Source of the DNA: Onchocerca volvulus
Lineage: Eukaryota > Nematoda > Chromadorea > Rhabditida > Onchocercidae
Reading direction: 5' to 3'
NCBI GenBank assembly: GCA_000499405.2
Contig: HG738138.1
Location: 7,190,888-7,254,887, forward strand
Length of the DNA: 64,000 nucleotides
Shown: piece by piece, positions 26,219 through 38,124 of the stretch
Position numbering within the stretch: the stretch's first letter is position 1
How the letters are laid out: each line of letters starts with the position of its first letter
Program-made: the position numbers and the translations under genes
Notes under the pieces: model-generated
What the model saw: only the letters and a program-made list of their open reading frames with translations
Told to the model about the DNA's origin: nothing
The model's database searches: none

Positions 26219-28577
26219 ATGACTCCAGTACAAAGAACAACCAGAAGTCGACCGTTCAATGTAAACGCACATCATCTTCATTCAGGCACAATGATGAGTC
26301 GTCAGCAAGTTCGTTCCTAACATTTTTGTATTAAAAATTGAGTGGTGTAGAGAGAAAAATTATGGCAAAAGTTGTTATTGTAATTTCTCCTGATAAAGAA
26401 ATGTTCAAAAAGAGTTATTATCTGTATTTCTCCAGATGTATTCTAAGTTATTTTACGCAAGGACTTCATCGAGTTTTTTTTTTTTTTTCGAAGAAAGTGA
26501 TTTAATATGCTTGTCATTATTTGCAGTTAATGCTTGTTCAACATTATAATACCTCTGAAATCAGTTGTTGTGTCAAATATACAATTTTTGGGTTTAACGT
26601 TTTATTCTGGATCATTGGCTTTGCACTTCTCGCAGTTGGTGTTTGGGCTCATTTTGAGAAGAACAGTGCTTATTCTCATCTGAATAAAGCATCAAAATTT
26701 TATCTTGATCCAGCAATATTTCTTATTTTTGCTGGTAAGAAATAATTTTTCTTTGAGGTATAATCAGCGTATTATTTTAGGTTTTCTATTACCATTACGC
26801 AAACTTTGATTTCGGAATCGAAATCCTTCAGCAGCAAATAGTTCCGCAGTTTCTTTTTTTCCATCTGGATGCTGAAAAATAAGCCTGTTTTGTTTAATTT
26901 CCGACTTAGAAACTTATTATATATTTGAACTGCGGAACTCTTTACCTTAATTCTTTCAAAATAAAAGCATAAAAATCACAGAAGCATCATGCATTCGCGT
27001 CATAACTAATAAAATATATTTATCGACCCCCGAAGTCTTCGTTTCAATTATGCAATTATTAAATAGTTTGCGTGCAAAATTCAAAATATTTCAGGTGGTC
27101 TCATATTCTTGATCGGCTTCAGTGGTTGTGTTGGTGCCTTAAGAGAAAATACATGTTTTTTGGCTTTGTATTCAACAATTATTGGTCTTCTTTTATTAGC
27201 TGAGATGGCTTTAGTTGTTCTGATATTCGCTTCTAAGGACTGGATCACCCAAGAATTTTTCACAAGATTGGATGACACGGTATATTTAATGCGGTTGTTT
27301 GTATTTTTGTGCCTAATTATTATAATGTCAGCTATGGCATCGAACATGAGTAGTAGCTATGGAAAAAGTAAGTTCGTAAAATCTATATTTTAATAGCTTT
27401 ATAATCTCTTTGTTATTGGGAGGCAATTACTCGAGTTCTTTTTACGTATCACGCATCATTATTTCTGTTGTGTCTTTCCAGTTCTTTTAACTTGATAAGA
27501 AAAATTCTTAAGGCTTGGTAACAGATTTTATGCATAGTATTACATTCATTTCGCCCCGCTGTAATCTATCAACTTTTTTATTGGAACAGAAGCTAGCCTT
27601 GATCTGTGAACTGTGCAAGAATTTGAATATAATTTAATGAACATTTACACGAATGCTCTGTGAATACGTGAATATTCTAGTTTCAGTTAGAGAATGTATT
27701 TTTTAAGCATTCTTTTTAGATATAGAAATACTGGTTTGTCGAACCACTAATTTCTCATAGTAAATTTTAGGTGATAATGTACCGGGATGATCCAGATCTG
27801 CAAGCGCTCATTGACTGGGTGCAAATCTATTTCAAGTGTTGTGGTATGAGGTCACCAAATGACTGGGATATGAATATATATTTCAATAAATCATCACAGC
27901 AATTTTCGTCACCCGAAGCTGGTGGCGTGCCATATTCGTGCTGTAAAAAAATGCGTGGTATGGATGGCGGTCCCATTAATTTTTTTTGTGGCCATGGTGC
28001 TAGACTTTTTAAAGAGGTAATTTCTCATCTCTTTTGAATTCTTAAGTATTCAATATTAATACAAAAATTTCTGCCGTTAATGCCATGATACGTATGTAAA
28101 TACGCAATGAATGAAACTAAAAGCAATAACTAACTGATTTTATAGAATCAGTGTCAGAAGTAGCTACGAATTAGTGTCGTTTTTTTAATTTTGATATATA
28201 TATTTATGCAGGGTTTGAGTGATACGATACACAGTGAGGGATGTACACCCAAAATTGAAAATTATTTGTCACAGAATATGACTTATGTCGCTATTGCAGT
28301 GATTCTTGTTGCAGTTATTCAAGTAAGTTTTGTGTACTTTTTTTTCAGAATTTTTCAAAGATGGGTGGATGAAATTAAATAATTTGTTAGCTGATGTAAG
28401 AAATTCTTTTCGGGAGATTTGTTTTGACCTCTTTCTTTGCGTATAATATTCGTTGTTTTGAAAACATTTAATCGGATCTTATAAAGTCCATCTTTTTAGA
28501 TTCTTGGTATACTATTTGCTCAAAACCTTCGTAGCGATATCTTTGCACAGCGTGCAAGGTGGTATACCGGTAGATGA
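26219..28577 (+). CDS. tsp-14: tetraspanin, TspanC6-like (TSPAN5/14/33 group)
   Basis: Four-pass membrane scaffold; relatives escort the ADAM10 protease and modulate BMP and Notch signalling. Six exons: 26219-26308, 26527-26734, 27095-27279, 27771-28016, 28212-28322 and 28500-28577, giving 305 residues. The first ATG is preceded by an in-frame stop; a second possible start (ATG 26530) gives the short N terminus usual in the family. Transmembrane segments fall near residues 50-72, 99-118, 125-145 and 265-290. Family landmarks are VGVWAHFEK, GFSGCVGALREN, DWDMNIYFN and the CCG of the large loop. The loop has six cysteines (184, 185, 218, 219, 234, 254). The eight-cysteine relatives have two more, replaced here by Lys in FNK and Gly in AGGVP. 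That pattern points to the TspanC6 class, which includes nematode TSP-14; the orthologue name is inferred. Open reading past 27279 is intron. Confidence 0.92.
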
Positions 28578-30394
28578 AATCAAAAGCGGATAAAGCTGAT
28601 AATGTATTTGAAATGAAGTGTCCAAAAATATTTTAATGGTTGTGATTTTTCATAAGTTCCTGAAAATATGATATGTTAATGTTTATTAGTGCTTGATTTT
28701 TTGTTTATTAATTTCTGCCAACAGGCGCTGACCTTAAAATTTTTTGTTTTGTTTTGTTTGTTCCTAAATCTGATAGCTTTGTTTATCTTTCATTCCTCAC
28801 GGCTTTCATATTTGGTAAATTTGTGCAATCCGTTTAAAAAAAAGTTCGCTAGCATAATCCAAGACATCTATGCCTGGGATCATCATTTGTCTTATTTGTC
28901 ATATAGAAGATTTATTAGATCTTGGTTAGCAAAATCTTTCCTGCATCAGGAATTGTTAGTGTCATCAAATTAGTTCAACATTCCATACTTGTAACAGTGC
29001 ATATGTCAAGTGATTCCTTACTGTATTTTATGGGTATTACTTTTTAGATAACTTCTTCTTGGAGGACTGTACAAAAGTGTTAAAATCGGAACATATGGAC
29101 ATATTTATAATGCAGTTTTAGTTTCTAACCGAGATTCTGTTGAATTTTGTTTATTTACTTAATTCATTCAATTTCAAGTATTTCTTATACAAATAAAGAA
29201 TTTATTCACACTTTTCGGTATTTGGAGTTGATTTGCGTTGATATATTTATTATTAATCGCGTGGTCTCCACCACAGATTTTTTTGTATATGCAAGCAGGA
29301 CGTCTTGTCAGATTACTACAGATTTTCTTACATTTATAATTTGTTCTGCCATCGTATGCTGTTATATATATATATAATATTTTTGTTTTTACACTAGCTT
29401 TCAATAAATCTGGCTGTGTTCAATCTAAGCAAATCTCAAATATCCATCAGTCAGGAAAACGGGTACTTATAATTCTGGTATAGTTCGAAAAACTTGTTAT
29501 CTTCCGTTGAAAAGTAAACGATCTTAAAAGCTTGAACATTGGCTTTTGGGAACGATAATATTAATCATGGGTTAGCAAACATATCTGGATCAAGGTGGAG
29601 TCGCAGTAAGCAGTTACTTTTCATGCAGGAATACAGTGTCTTGACTAAATTAGTTCCAGTCCATGTATGATTCTTTCCAAGAAAAGACTCGTACACTTCG
29701 ATCGATGATTCGGATGGAAACAGTTAAGTCAAAAAATACTACGGGCTTATGTCAAAAAAGTAAATAAAGCAGATGTTATTTAAGTAGAATCTGGGATATC
29801 TGGCGTGGAAAGCAGATTCAATAATAGGAACTACTTAATTCATTGGTGACCTTAGGATTTCGTTTTAAGGAATTGTCGATTCCGATAAAATCTATGCGTT
29901 ATAAATAAATTAGAAATGCGTGGCATAAGACCACAGTTCAGGGTATTTAAGAACGAAAGAAAAATCATGTTTGAGAACATCACTTGAAAAATGAGAAAAT
30001 ACAAGCAAACGAAAACAGAACATGTAATTTCCAATCATTTTATTTTCATAAAATCTGGTCTTTAGAATTCAGAACTTTTTTGGTCAGAAGTGGTTATAGA
30101 TGATAGTCCCAAAATGTGCCGTTTCACTTGAAAAATCCGTTTTTTGGAAATCTCTGACTATTATACTAAAAGTTATTCCCATTGTTTGGTATCAATGCAG
30201 CAAGATTAGAATGAATTAGTTGTTTTCACGAGTCTTTTCTTGCCGGATTCAAATGATTGTTATGCAAGTTCCATTATCTTAATTTTATCACTTGTATCTC
30301 ACTTTTGATTTGTCGTTTTCAGGATCATAATACGATTTGCAAGGTTGATATAGCGGCTATTTAAATTCCGCATTTGCAAATAGCAGACAACATA
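28578..30394. other. 3' flank of the tetraspanin gene and intergenic DNA
   Basis: AT-rich. The open frame at 28689-28973 starts near an AACAG that could be a splice acceptor and is Leu/Phe-rich, but nothing identifies it. TTTTCAG ending at 30322 could be the spliced-leader acceptor for the PIG-S gene. Confidence 0.4.
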
Positions 30395-33300
30395 ATGAGC
30401 ACTAGTGGCGTTAATGTTCATTCAGAACATAATTTATATCAAGAAAAAAAAGAAGAGCGGACCAAAAGGGTACAATTACTTTACTGGTTACAAATTTCTT
30501 ATTTTCAGTTTGACGAAAAAATTATGTATTTAATTTGCAAGGTACATCAAATATTGATTACTATAGAATACTTAGGTTTTGGTGCTTAGTGCGGCAGAAC
30601 GCGCAGAATTACCTTCCCGAAGGATTTCTGCATTTGTATTCATCGTTATTATGCTCATATTTGGCTTACCATTATGGTGGCAAACAACTTCAACATATCG
30701 AGTACCATTTCGTACTTTTTCTTCTGATCAGCAGATCATTTTGCCAGTATGTTTCTCAAAACTTATGATCCCCATCTCTTTGTAAATTTTGATACCAGGT
30801 TTACTGCAGGATTTTTTTCGAAAATTTTTTTGTCCAGTAAAACTGATATAAGTTGATTGAAGATTATTCTCAAAAGCATTAATTTATTGTAATACAGGTG
30901 TATATATCGATAGCTAGTTCACATTCATCTATGAAATCCCATGTTGATCGTGCAATTACTCTACTTATGAATGAACTTTCTGAGCTTCCAGAAATCGATC
31001 GACTACGCTTCATATTTAAATTGAACTATGACGATATGGTTTGTTTTGATTTTCCATGTTTTTTATTTTCACCTTCTAACATGTATTCGTCGCTTTAAAT
31101 TTCGTGAGTCTTTTAGGATATTTATTGGATCTGTTTAGGACGGTTTGCAATTCATTTCAAAAATCAGTACGGAGAAGTCTAATTTGTTTGGAGTGCATGT
31201 TGCATTAATGAATGAGACGATATGGCCCTATTCTGGATATACAACCTATTTCGATGATCTATGGACGTTTATATTAAACTGTGAGGACGAGTCGAAGCTT
31301 GCGCAGCGTATGTTTGCAGCAATAACGGATGTTCTTTTGGATATTAGCCATCTTTCAACGATTGTAAGACGTGATTTAAGGCAACGAATACAACCAGCAG
31401 AAATTATTACCTTATCATCAAGTCAGCAGGTTGATTTTTGTATGATGTATGATCTCAACCCTTTCAAATTTGAATTGAATTCTACATTTCCGTAGAAAGT
31501 AGATGCTGCTTTATCACGTTTTAGTTTGAGAGACATAAAGGAAATATTAGACCAGCTGAACGAGTCACTGTATATTCGTTATAAATGTAGTTTTCTTAAA
31601 GTTCTTTGATTAGAATTTTATTTATTTATTTTTTTCATGTTTTCTTGTGTCATTTCTACAGAAACGTTTGATTTGGGATTCAGTCGCTTTAAGTGCTCGG
31701 TATATTGTGCAAGTAATATTTTTACACACTGGTTATAACGAGAGTAGCAAATACTATTCACCAGAAAATATTATTTTGCATACACGTCGATTCGCTACAA
31801 AACTGGCTGATGTGTCAGATCTGATTATCAGTTCAGAGCATCTATGGGATTTTGACTTGACCTCGTGGCTGAAAAAAGATGTGCAAGAAAGAAATACTAT
31901 TCAGATGGATGACATATCACAAATAGTTACTGCCGTAAGAAATTTCATTACTTTAGCAAAATCGAAAAGTTATTTGCAAATCTAAGAAATCTTTTCAATT
32001 TCTATAATTGCCAAAAATTCTTTTGATTCCATCAATATTTTTCAATATATTATCAATACTGCTGTTATAGATCGAACAGGAGACCAGCACCGTTGAGTCT
32101 TCTGCTCCAGTTATGAAGTTAGTAGTATTGGACGCTCCTCAGCCAATTATTCTTCTTGATTATATGGTATAGATTTCTTATCCTGTATTTTTTTCATCCA
32201 ATTTTTGTTACAATTCGTCTTTAGACGTTTTGCTGACTGCAACACATCCAATACAGTTTTGTGTCTTGTTATTAAAAGGATTCTAGTGCCGTTTATTCAA
32301 GCCTTTTAACCATCATGTTTTTTGTTAATGAGTGAAGTTCGCTTCTACTGAACTATTGCTGAAATATATTCCTGTGTATCTTTATAAAAAACTTTATATA
32401 GGAAATAATCACGACGAGTAGCTCTAGTCGCATGAAAAAAATACTGCAGTCAAGAATATATGTCACTAAAGGCAAGATCATATGCATTTTGTTAGAGACA
32501 GGGTTTTGATTTGGTTATCGTAGAATTATCCCATCCGTAATTAAAGTTGGTTAGTCTTTTTTATCGCATCTTATAGGCTAAATTTTTCAGGGTGATGAGT
32601 GCAGTGGTGTAGTTGTAGCTTCCTGGGGCGCTTTACTTTCCTATGGTGGCCAAAAACTCTTAGCTGTGAATCAATCGGTCATTGCTGCTATGCGTGTTCT
32701 TTTTGGCCTTGATACGGACTTGCCAATATCATCTAAACGATCACCATTGCCAGTGGCGAATTGGGAAATTAGGCGTATCAAATTACGTTCATTTATTGAT
32801 TGTTCGATAAATGGAATGTCATCTGTTGCTGCGATTCATAAATTAATCTCACAGATTGATAACATTGTCATAAACGAAGAGATATGTTACATATGATTGT
32901 TTTTTTTTTTTTTTTTGAATTATATGATTATAATCTTAAAAATTAGGTAACATCTTTTGAAGTCGTTCTTGAAATATTCTTATGCTAAATAGCCAAAAAA
33001 TAATTTGATTTAATGATTTAGCGCTTTATTTTAATTTTATTTTGCACATCCATCTCTTGTTTATCCATCTTTTCTCAAAGGAGCAAATCAAGCTGGTCAA
33101 AGTTTAATGCCATTCAATTTTTTACGTTATTAACTTTGCTGCAAGTAATTATTATTAGTTTTTAGGTGGCGAATAAAACTAATCTGGCGGTTGAGCTTAT
33201 TTCTCAAGCTCTTTCAATAGTTGAGAAAACGGGCCATATTAATGTTGCCTCGATTGTCGAAGGTCGAGCGTTGGCCGAAAGTGCTCTGAATGATAAAAGT

Positions 33301-33429
33301 TTGCTGTCATTGTTATACTTCCCAAATGATCAAAAATTTGCAATTTATCTGCCGTTATTCTTACCAACACTCCTACCGTTATTTGGTTCAATTTTGGCTT
33401 TAAGTAAGTACTGGATGGGTAAGGAATAG
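30395..33429 (+). CDS. PIGS: GPI transamidase component PIG-S
   Basis: Subunit of the ER-membrane complex (with PIG-K, GPAA1, PIG-T and PIG-U) that attaches GPI anchors to proteins. Nine exons: 30395-30469, 30576-30746, 30898-31038, 31139-31429, 31496-31600, 31662-31934, 32071-32166, 32591-32881 and 33166-33429, giving 568 residues, close to the ~555 of the human protein. There is one membrane helix near each end: SAFVFIVIMLIFGLPLWWQT early and KFAIYLPLFLPTLLPLFGSI late, with a large lumenal part between. Diagnostic blocks are GLPLWWQTTSTYR, MRVLFGLD, ISQIDNIVI and SLLYFPNDQKFAIYLPLFLP. Two junctions are weak. Exon 5 ends best at AAA then GTTCTT. Exon 8 to exon 9 has no GT donor where the family alignment and phase want it (after 32881); the in-frame alternative at 32867 would lose five residues. 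Confidence 0.95.
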
Positions 33430-33615
33430 GTACTGTATTTAGAAAGTTCAATCAACAAACTTTTCTCTCATTCCCTGTTAACTTAATGTAAAATTTCTAC
33501 TTTTAATTTGCGCATCCATGTAAGCAATCCATCCTTCCTTATTGTAAAAGTGGTAGAATTTTACTGTGATCCTGAAATCTAGTTTTGCGATGACCAAATG
33601 GAACATTAATTCATT

Positions 33616-33616
33616 T

Positions 33617-33650
<34 letters not shown>

Positions 33651-33656
33651 CATATA
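33616..33656. repeat. (AT)n microsatellite
   Basis: About 40 bp of TA repeat with GTATATAC interruptions, in the 3' flank of the PIG-S gene. Confidence 0.9.
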
Positions 33657-33689
33657 ATGTAAATTAATGTGAGTTAATTTGAAAGTCAT

Positions 33690-33706
33690 AATAAATCTGA
33701 AATAAA
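33690..33706 (+). terminator. poly(A) signals of PIG-S
   Basis: Two AATAAA hexamers (33690 and 33701) about 260-270 bp after the stop codon. Confidence 0.45.
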
Positions 33707-35086
33707 GTTTTTTTTGATCTTTGCTTCTTCAAACAGTGAAGGACTTAAAGAATTGGTTGAGTACGTTGAATATTTGGTTCGAAAATTTGGAATGATCGTT
33801 CGAAAGCAGTAGAATTCTCCTGCGCTAATCGTGTTATTTGAAATGAGAATGACACTATAATTAAGATGACTAGCTGTCGCTAACTCCTAGTTTTGTTCGG
33901 GGCTCGATTTTTTTGTATCTTGGGATCGGTTTGGACTGTCGTAATGACTCTGACATCAATCTAAACAGCATTACAGAACGGACGTCGGGAATGCGTCGAA
34001 AATGGCTTTTCGACACATGCAATTGTATGATTCATTAAATCGAGCGGTCAAATGCAAAATATTGAAGGAATGGTAGCAGTTCTTCCACTGTTCTAACAAC
34101 ATAGTTGTGTGTTGGAGAGAGTACTGTGTTGTTGATGTTGTTAAACCAACAGTCCTATCCTTCCACAAGATCTGCTTATTTCGTGATACCTTAAAAAAAA
34201 AAAAAAAAAAAAAAAAAATTTCCATAGAAATTGCTCATGCATTCATTTTCTAGATAATCGTTGTTGTACTGAAGCTTCTTTCACCAGCTTTTGTCAGAAT
34301 AAAATCTGGTCAAATATTTCAGAGGAGTTTAGATAAGTTGTCAGTAATTTCTATAGGACTGCGACTTCTATAGAAATTTTTCTCAATAGATCACATGGAT
34401 GTGTTAATTCTGCATTCTGGCTTCTAACTAAAGTATTTTTTCGCCCCCAACTTGAAAGTTGAATTCGTTGAACAGAGGAGAATTGGACCAACATTCATAA
34501 GCACTGAAGTTGGGATTTTCAAAATCCCAAATCTTATTTCTTATGCCATGTATTCTACAGTACTGGATGATTTTTTTTTTTTTTTCACAATGATGGATCA
34601 AACATTAAGCAACAATTAACATGAAAAAAAATGTTTGCCATAAAAGGTATCAGTTTTCACTTACGACTCGAACAACAGCAGCTGATTATTGTCAGAACAA
34701 CTGAAAACCTGAAAGTAAATTTTTCTTTGTAATGCAAATTAAGAGTAACATAAACAAAAGTCCGTTTCCATTAACATAAACAAAAGCCCGCTTGCGTTAT
34801 TAACCCTTCCTTTTTTTTTGCCATTTTTAAATTCATCCATCTCAGCGACTGGCCGGTCTTAATATACAATTAAATTATATTAACTTTCTTACTACTTATT
34901 TATTATATTAGTAATTTTGTTATTAATTTTACCATGTTTAATAATATTTGTAATATTCAACCTATAATGTTGCAATGTTTGTAATTGACGTGTTTGCGTT
35001 ATCAAATTTTCTTTATAGTAAAGGTTTAATTACCCAAGTTTGAGATTCGTTCGCGCTACAATCAAATTTCCCGACAAATATCGGCT
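33707..35086. other. intergenic, no gene recognised
   Basis: AT-rich with a run of 27 A residues (34192-34218). A 19-bp direct repeat beginning TAACATAAACAAAAG occurs near 34746 and 34771. Confidence 0.4.
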
Positions 35087-35122
35087 AACCAAGTTTAACT
35101 AGTTAACTAGTTGAACTTGGTT
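35087..35122. repeat. 36-bp near-perfect palindrome
   Basis: Two 18-bp arms, AACCAAGTTTAACTAGTT and AACTAGTTGAACTTGGTT, are reverse complements with one mismatch and no spacer. Confidence 0.9.
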
Positions 35123-35226
35123 AATTAAGCTATTTTTATACTTCGATTAGGAAGAAATGATAGCTCATTATTAATGACTCTTCTGACTGTTAAGACAGCG
35201 CATTCATTATTTACACTTGTTTTGGT

Positions 35227-35260
35227 ATTAAATTCACTCGCTTCAATGAGTGAATTTAAT
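35227..35260. repeat. 13-bp inverted repeat with 8-nt spacer
   Basis: ATTAAATTCACTC (35227-35239) and GAGTGAATTTAAT (35248-35260) are exact reverse complements separated by GCTTCAAT. Confidence 0.9.
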
Positions 35261-36244
35261 GAACTTGATTCTCAATTTCTGAGGTCATCTCGACTTCGAT
35301 TTCATTCAACAGTATAAATGACTAGTCATCCGAATAGACTTGGAAAGGCTTTTAACAATGTACTAGCAAGAAAGTAGATTATACGTAACGAAAGAAGCTC
35401 TCGGGAATGTGTCATCATATCCTGTAAATATCCTGAGAAGAATCGTTTTGGGCTAAAGTCACGGCGACAATTTTTGGCAATTTCAATTTTTAATAATTTC
35501 AACGGCTCTGTCGGTAAAACCGAAATATTTTATAGTATAAATAAAACGAAATAATCGAAGTAATTTGTGTAGAAGAAATTTATAATATATCGTAGGTAAT
35601 TGAGTTACTTATCAATATTTGGGCACAAAGGCTTTTATTTCCACATCTTCCGATTTGCTATTAGAGCTCGTGGGCATCGTGTGAAATGTCAATTGTCAGG
35701 AATGTTTCAAGGACTGAGGCTTGTGAGAATTGTCTATTTTATCTCTAGTCTTCACATCCAGTCTCTTGCGTGATTAGTGTGTTGTAAGCCTTCGCCTACT
35801 ATCAATATCATGGATAACTCATATAAAAAAGGAGCTTCTGGAACAGCAAGGTCTTACAACACCGACATCAACATCGGTCTTCAATGCGAACAGTCTTTCA
35901 ACATTGGTATCTTTAACAACAGTTTTATCAACATCAATATCAGAACAATTCAGTTCCAATCCAATATCAAAAACGATTGCAACATACCAATGTTGAAGCA
36001 AGAGCGACAAATCAGCAGGAGACAACTGTTAATATCTTTTATATTTACCGTTCATTCACTCCTTATTGTTATATAAGCGCGATATTGTGTATAATATCCT
36101 ATAAACCCAAGAAAGCCTATTGCTGACTTAGCAGAGTTACAACCGCAAGAAGCAATTTCCGATCCAACGAATCTACAATCCAAGTTACAATTCGATCAAA
36201 TTTTTCCCCCTTACAGGCTCAGGGAATCTGGAATGGATAATTTC
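35261..36244. other. intergenic, no gene recognised
   Basis: An open frame at 35777-36076 is Asn/Ile-rich (INIG-like repeats in the DNA on one strand, DVDVG-like on the other). It reads as low-complexity sequence, not a gene. Confidence 0.35.
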
Positions 36245-36462
36245 AAATGCACAATACTTTCAACACTTTATTCGTTTAGTGGCGCAGAAAAACCTACCTA
36301 ATCGCATACTTAGCATGCACAGTTCTAACAGTGGTCTTTTTTTCGAATAATCAATCGGATACTATATTGCTTTATGTTGTATGAGTTAAATTAAGAAAGA
36401 TTTTCTAACAATTTTTTTGCTTTTTTTCATTCTGTCAACCAACAACACTTTCCGAATCTTTT

Positions 36463-36470
36463 TTCTTCAG
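36463..36470 (+). promoter_or_regulatory. probable spliced-leader acceptor, inhibitor-2 upstream first exon
   Basis: TTCTTCAG lies 7 bases before the ATG at 36478; the downstream copy keeps an equivalent site at 38359-38366. Confidence 0.5.
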
Positions 36471-36477
36471 CTGTATT

Positions 36478-36567
36478 ATGGATGATGATCGGGAAGATTC
36501 TGACGATGCATATTTTCTTGTACCAAGCGAACATGTGAAATTAAAACCAAAAAAGTCCATTCTCAAG
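36478..36567 (+). CDS. alternative first exon of protein phosphatase inhibitor-2 (upstream copy)
   Basis: Thirty intact codons from ATG to the donor AAG then GTTCTT, ending in the PP1-docking motif KPKKSILK. Compared with the downstream first exon (38374-38463), ten codons change an amino acid, two are silent, and the docking motif is unchanged. It is in phase 0 and could splice to exon 2 at 38668, giving an isoform with a different N terminus. The exon-2 remnant next to it (from 36755) would give only a short peptide ending at TAG. Whether this copy is used cannot be told from sequence. Confidence 0.65.
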
Positions 36568-36770
36568 GTTCTTTTTAATGCCAACTATTATGTATGAAAC
36601 ATCTATATTTGGAACTTGATAAGTAGTTGTATTTGTTTTCATTTTCTGCTCTCAATTTTAAAATTAATTTGCTGTTAAAATTCATTGGTTACTTAACATG
36701 GGAACATAGAGATGATTTCTCGTTTACGGTTTTTCAAAACAAGACTTCATGCTAAGCAGCCAACTCACTC

Positions 36771-38124
36771 AGAATTTGTTTTAATCACTTAGACGGGAGC
36801 GTGCTCTAGTGATGTATTTTAGAGAGTCAGTTTTAATTCCTTAACCAGGCTTTTATTCAGTCTTGATTGGCTTTAAAATGATGCTACACTTATTTGTAAT
36901 AATATCTCTAAGAATCGCTTTTATTTCCTTCGAAATCTTTTTTTTCTCTAATTTTTTGAACGTTAGCAAGCATTCTTAAAAAAGCTAATGCATTGGAAAT
37001 TGTCCTTAGAAAATCTAGATTATCATACAAAACAAGCTTACTTTCAGTCGAAAAACCCAACTTCCCTACCATAAGACAGGAAGTCGAAAATACACGAGGA
37101 CCAAGATTTAACAGCAGTATGTCGGGGGCCACGTCAGTCCATAGTTCTTTGCTTCAAGAAATTTTTCAATTCTTGTTGTAGACTGAATGGATAGGATAGG
37201 TTGAGGGCTTTTGGTTGTTTCTGTAACAGCATACGGAAGCACATCGCTGCAGTGATTACGCATCTTTCTGGAATTGGCTCATATGTTGATCGCCCTAACC
37301 ATCGATGTACGCCTTGCAATTTCTGAATTGAGAAATGAAGCATATGAGTTCGAACCATATCACTTTTTGTCGAATGACGGTCGACATCATTGTTGCCAGT
37401 GGAGCAACTTATAATGTTCTAAACCTATTAGATAGCTCATTTGGTTTTGAGGCGTATTAGAGCGATAGTCTATCCAGAACGGGTAAGTGGGCTGGAATGG
37501 TTAATAGGTGCCATCGTGAACTTCTAGGAAACCTCTCTATGACATAGAGTTATGTATTTCGTGCGTGCAAGGAGCACCGAAGAATTCTATAATTTTGTAT
37601 GCTTTGATGATTTTTCTAGCTTATTAGCTGATTACAGTTTAGGAAGGAAAGTTAAAGGAGTAGTTGAGAAAGATGAGCTTAGCTTTCATACAATCACACA
37701 CTCGCACAATCGTCGCCCTCTTTTATTGATTATTTGCAATTCCTCTGATTTTTTCAATGATTCCCCTCTTTTTTTACAATATTCGAAAGTTACGCGCTTG
37801 TTTTAAAAGAATGTTTGTTGGGATGGTTGTAGATCTAAATGGATTGCTGCAAATATCGAGGCTTTGTATCTCTCAGGAATTTTTAGAAAGTTGAAAAGAC
37901 GAATTTTTCGTTGATTACTTCCAGTTGATAACATCGAGCGTCTCTATCTTGGGTCAGGGCAGCTCTATAGAATATTTTAGATTTGTGTGAAACTGGAAGA
38001 AAATAACTTGCTGAGGTTTTTGTTTTAAGTAGTTCAATCAAAACTTTGTTTTTTTCTTCCAAAAATCAGGACTTTAATTTCCACAATTTCGATAGCTCAT
38101 GAAATCAGGGATGCTTGAAATGCA
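36771..38124. other. spacer between the two inhibitor-2 5' copies, with unassigned minus-strand frames
   Basis: On the minus strand two open frames abut: about 37134-37410 (containing QGVHRWLGRSTYEP) and 36908-37132 (containing LLLNLGPRVFSTSC). They lie in different frames with a stop between them, as in a gene broken by a frameshift or an unmarked intron. I do not recognise the protein. A plus-strand frame at 37552-37806 is weaker. This could be remnant coding or mobile-element sequence, or chance. Confidence 0.25.

Larger units (their letters stand above)
36245..36770 (+). repeat. upstream copy of a tandem duplication of the inhibitor-2 5' region
   Basis: This segment matches 38125-38675 over most of its length, with scattered substitutions and small gaps. 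The homology covers upstream sequence, first exon, first intron and the first two codons of exon 2 (TGCTAAG then CAG CCA, against CAA CCA in the downstream copy). It then diverges abruptly. Confidence 0.9.

Noticed and set aside
27280..27393. Extension of the tetraspanin exon 3 frame with a hydrophobic segment
   Set aside because: The family alignment requires splicing at 27279 to reach YRDDPDLQ; the extension is intron.
37340..37360. GAGTTCGAACC, similar to a tRNA B box
   Set aside because: No matching A box or cloverleaf can be drawn around it.
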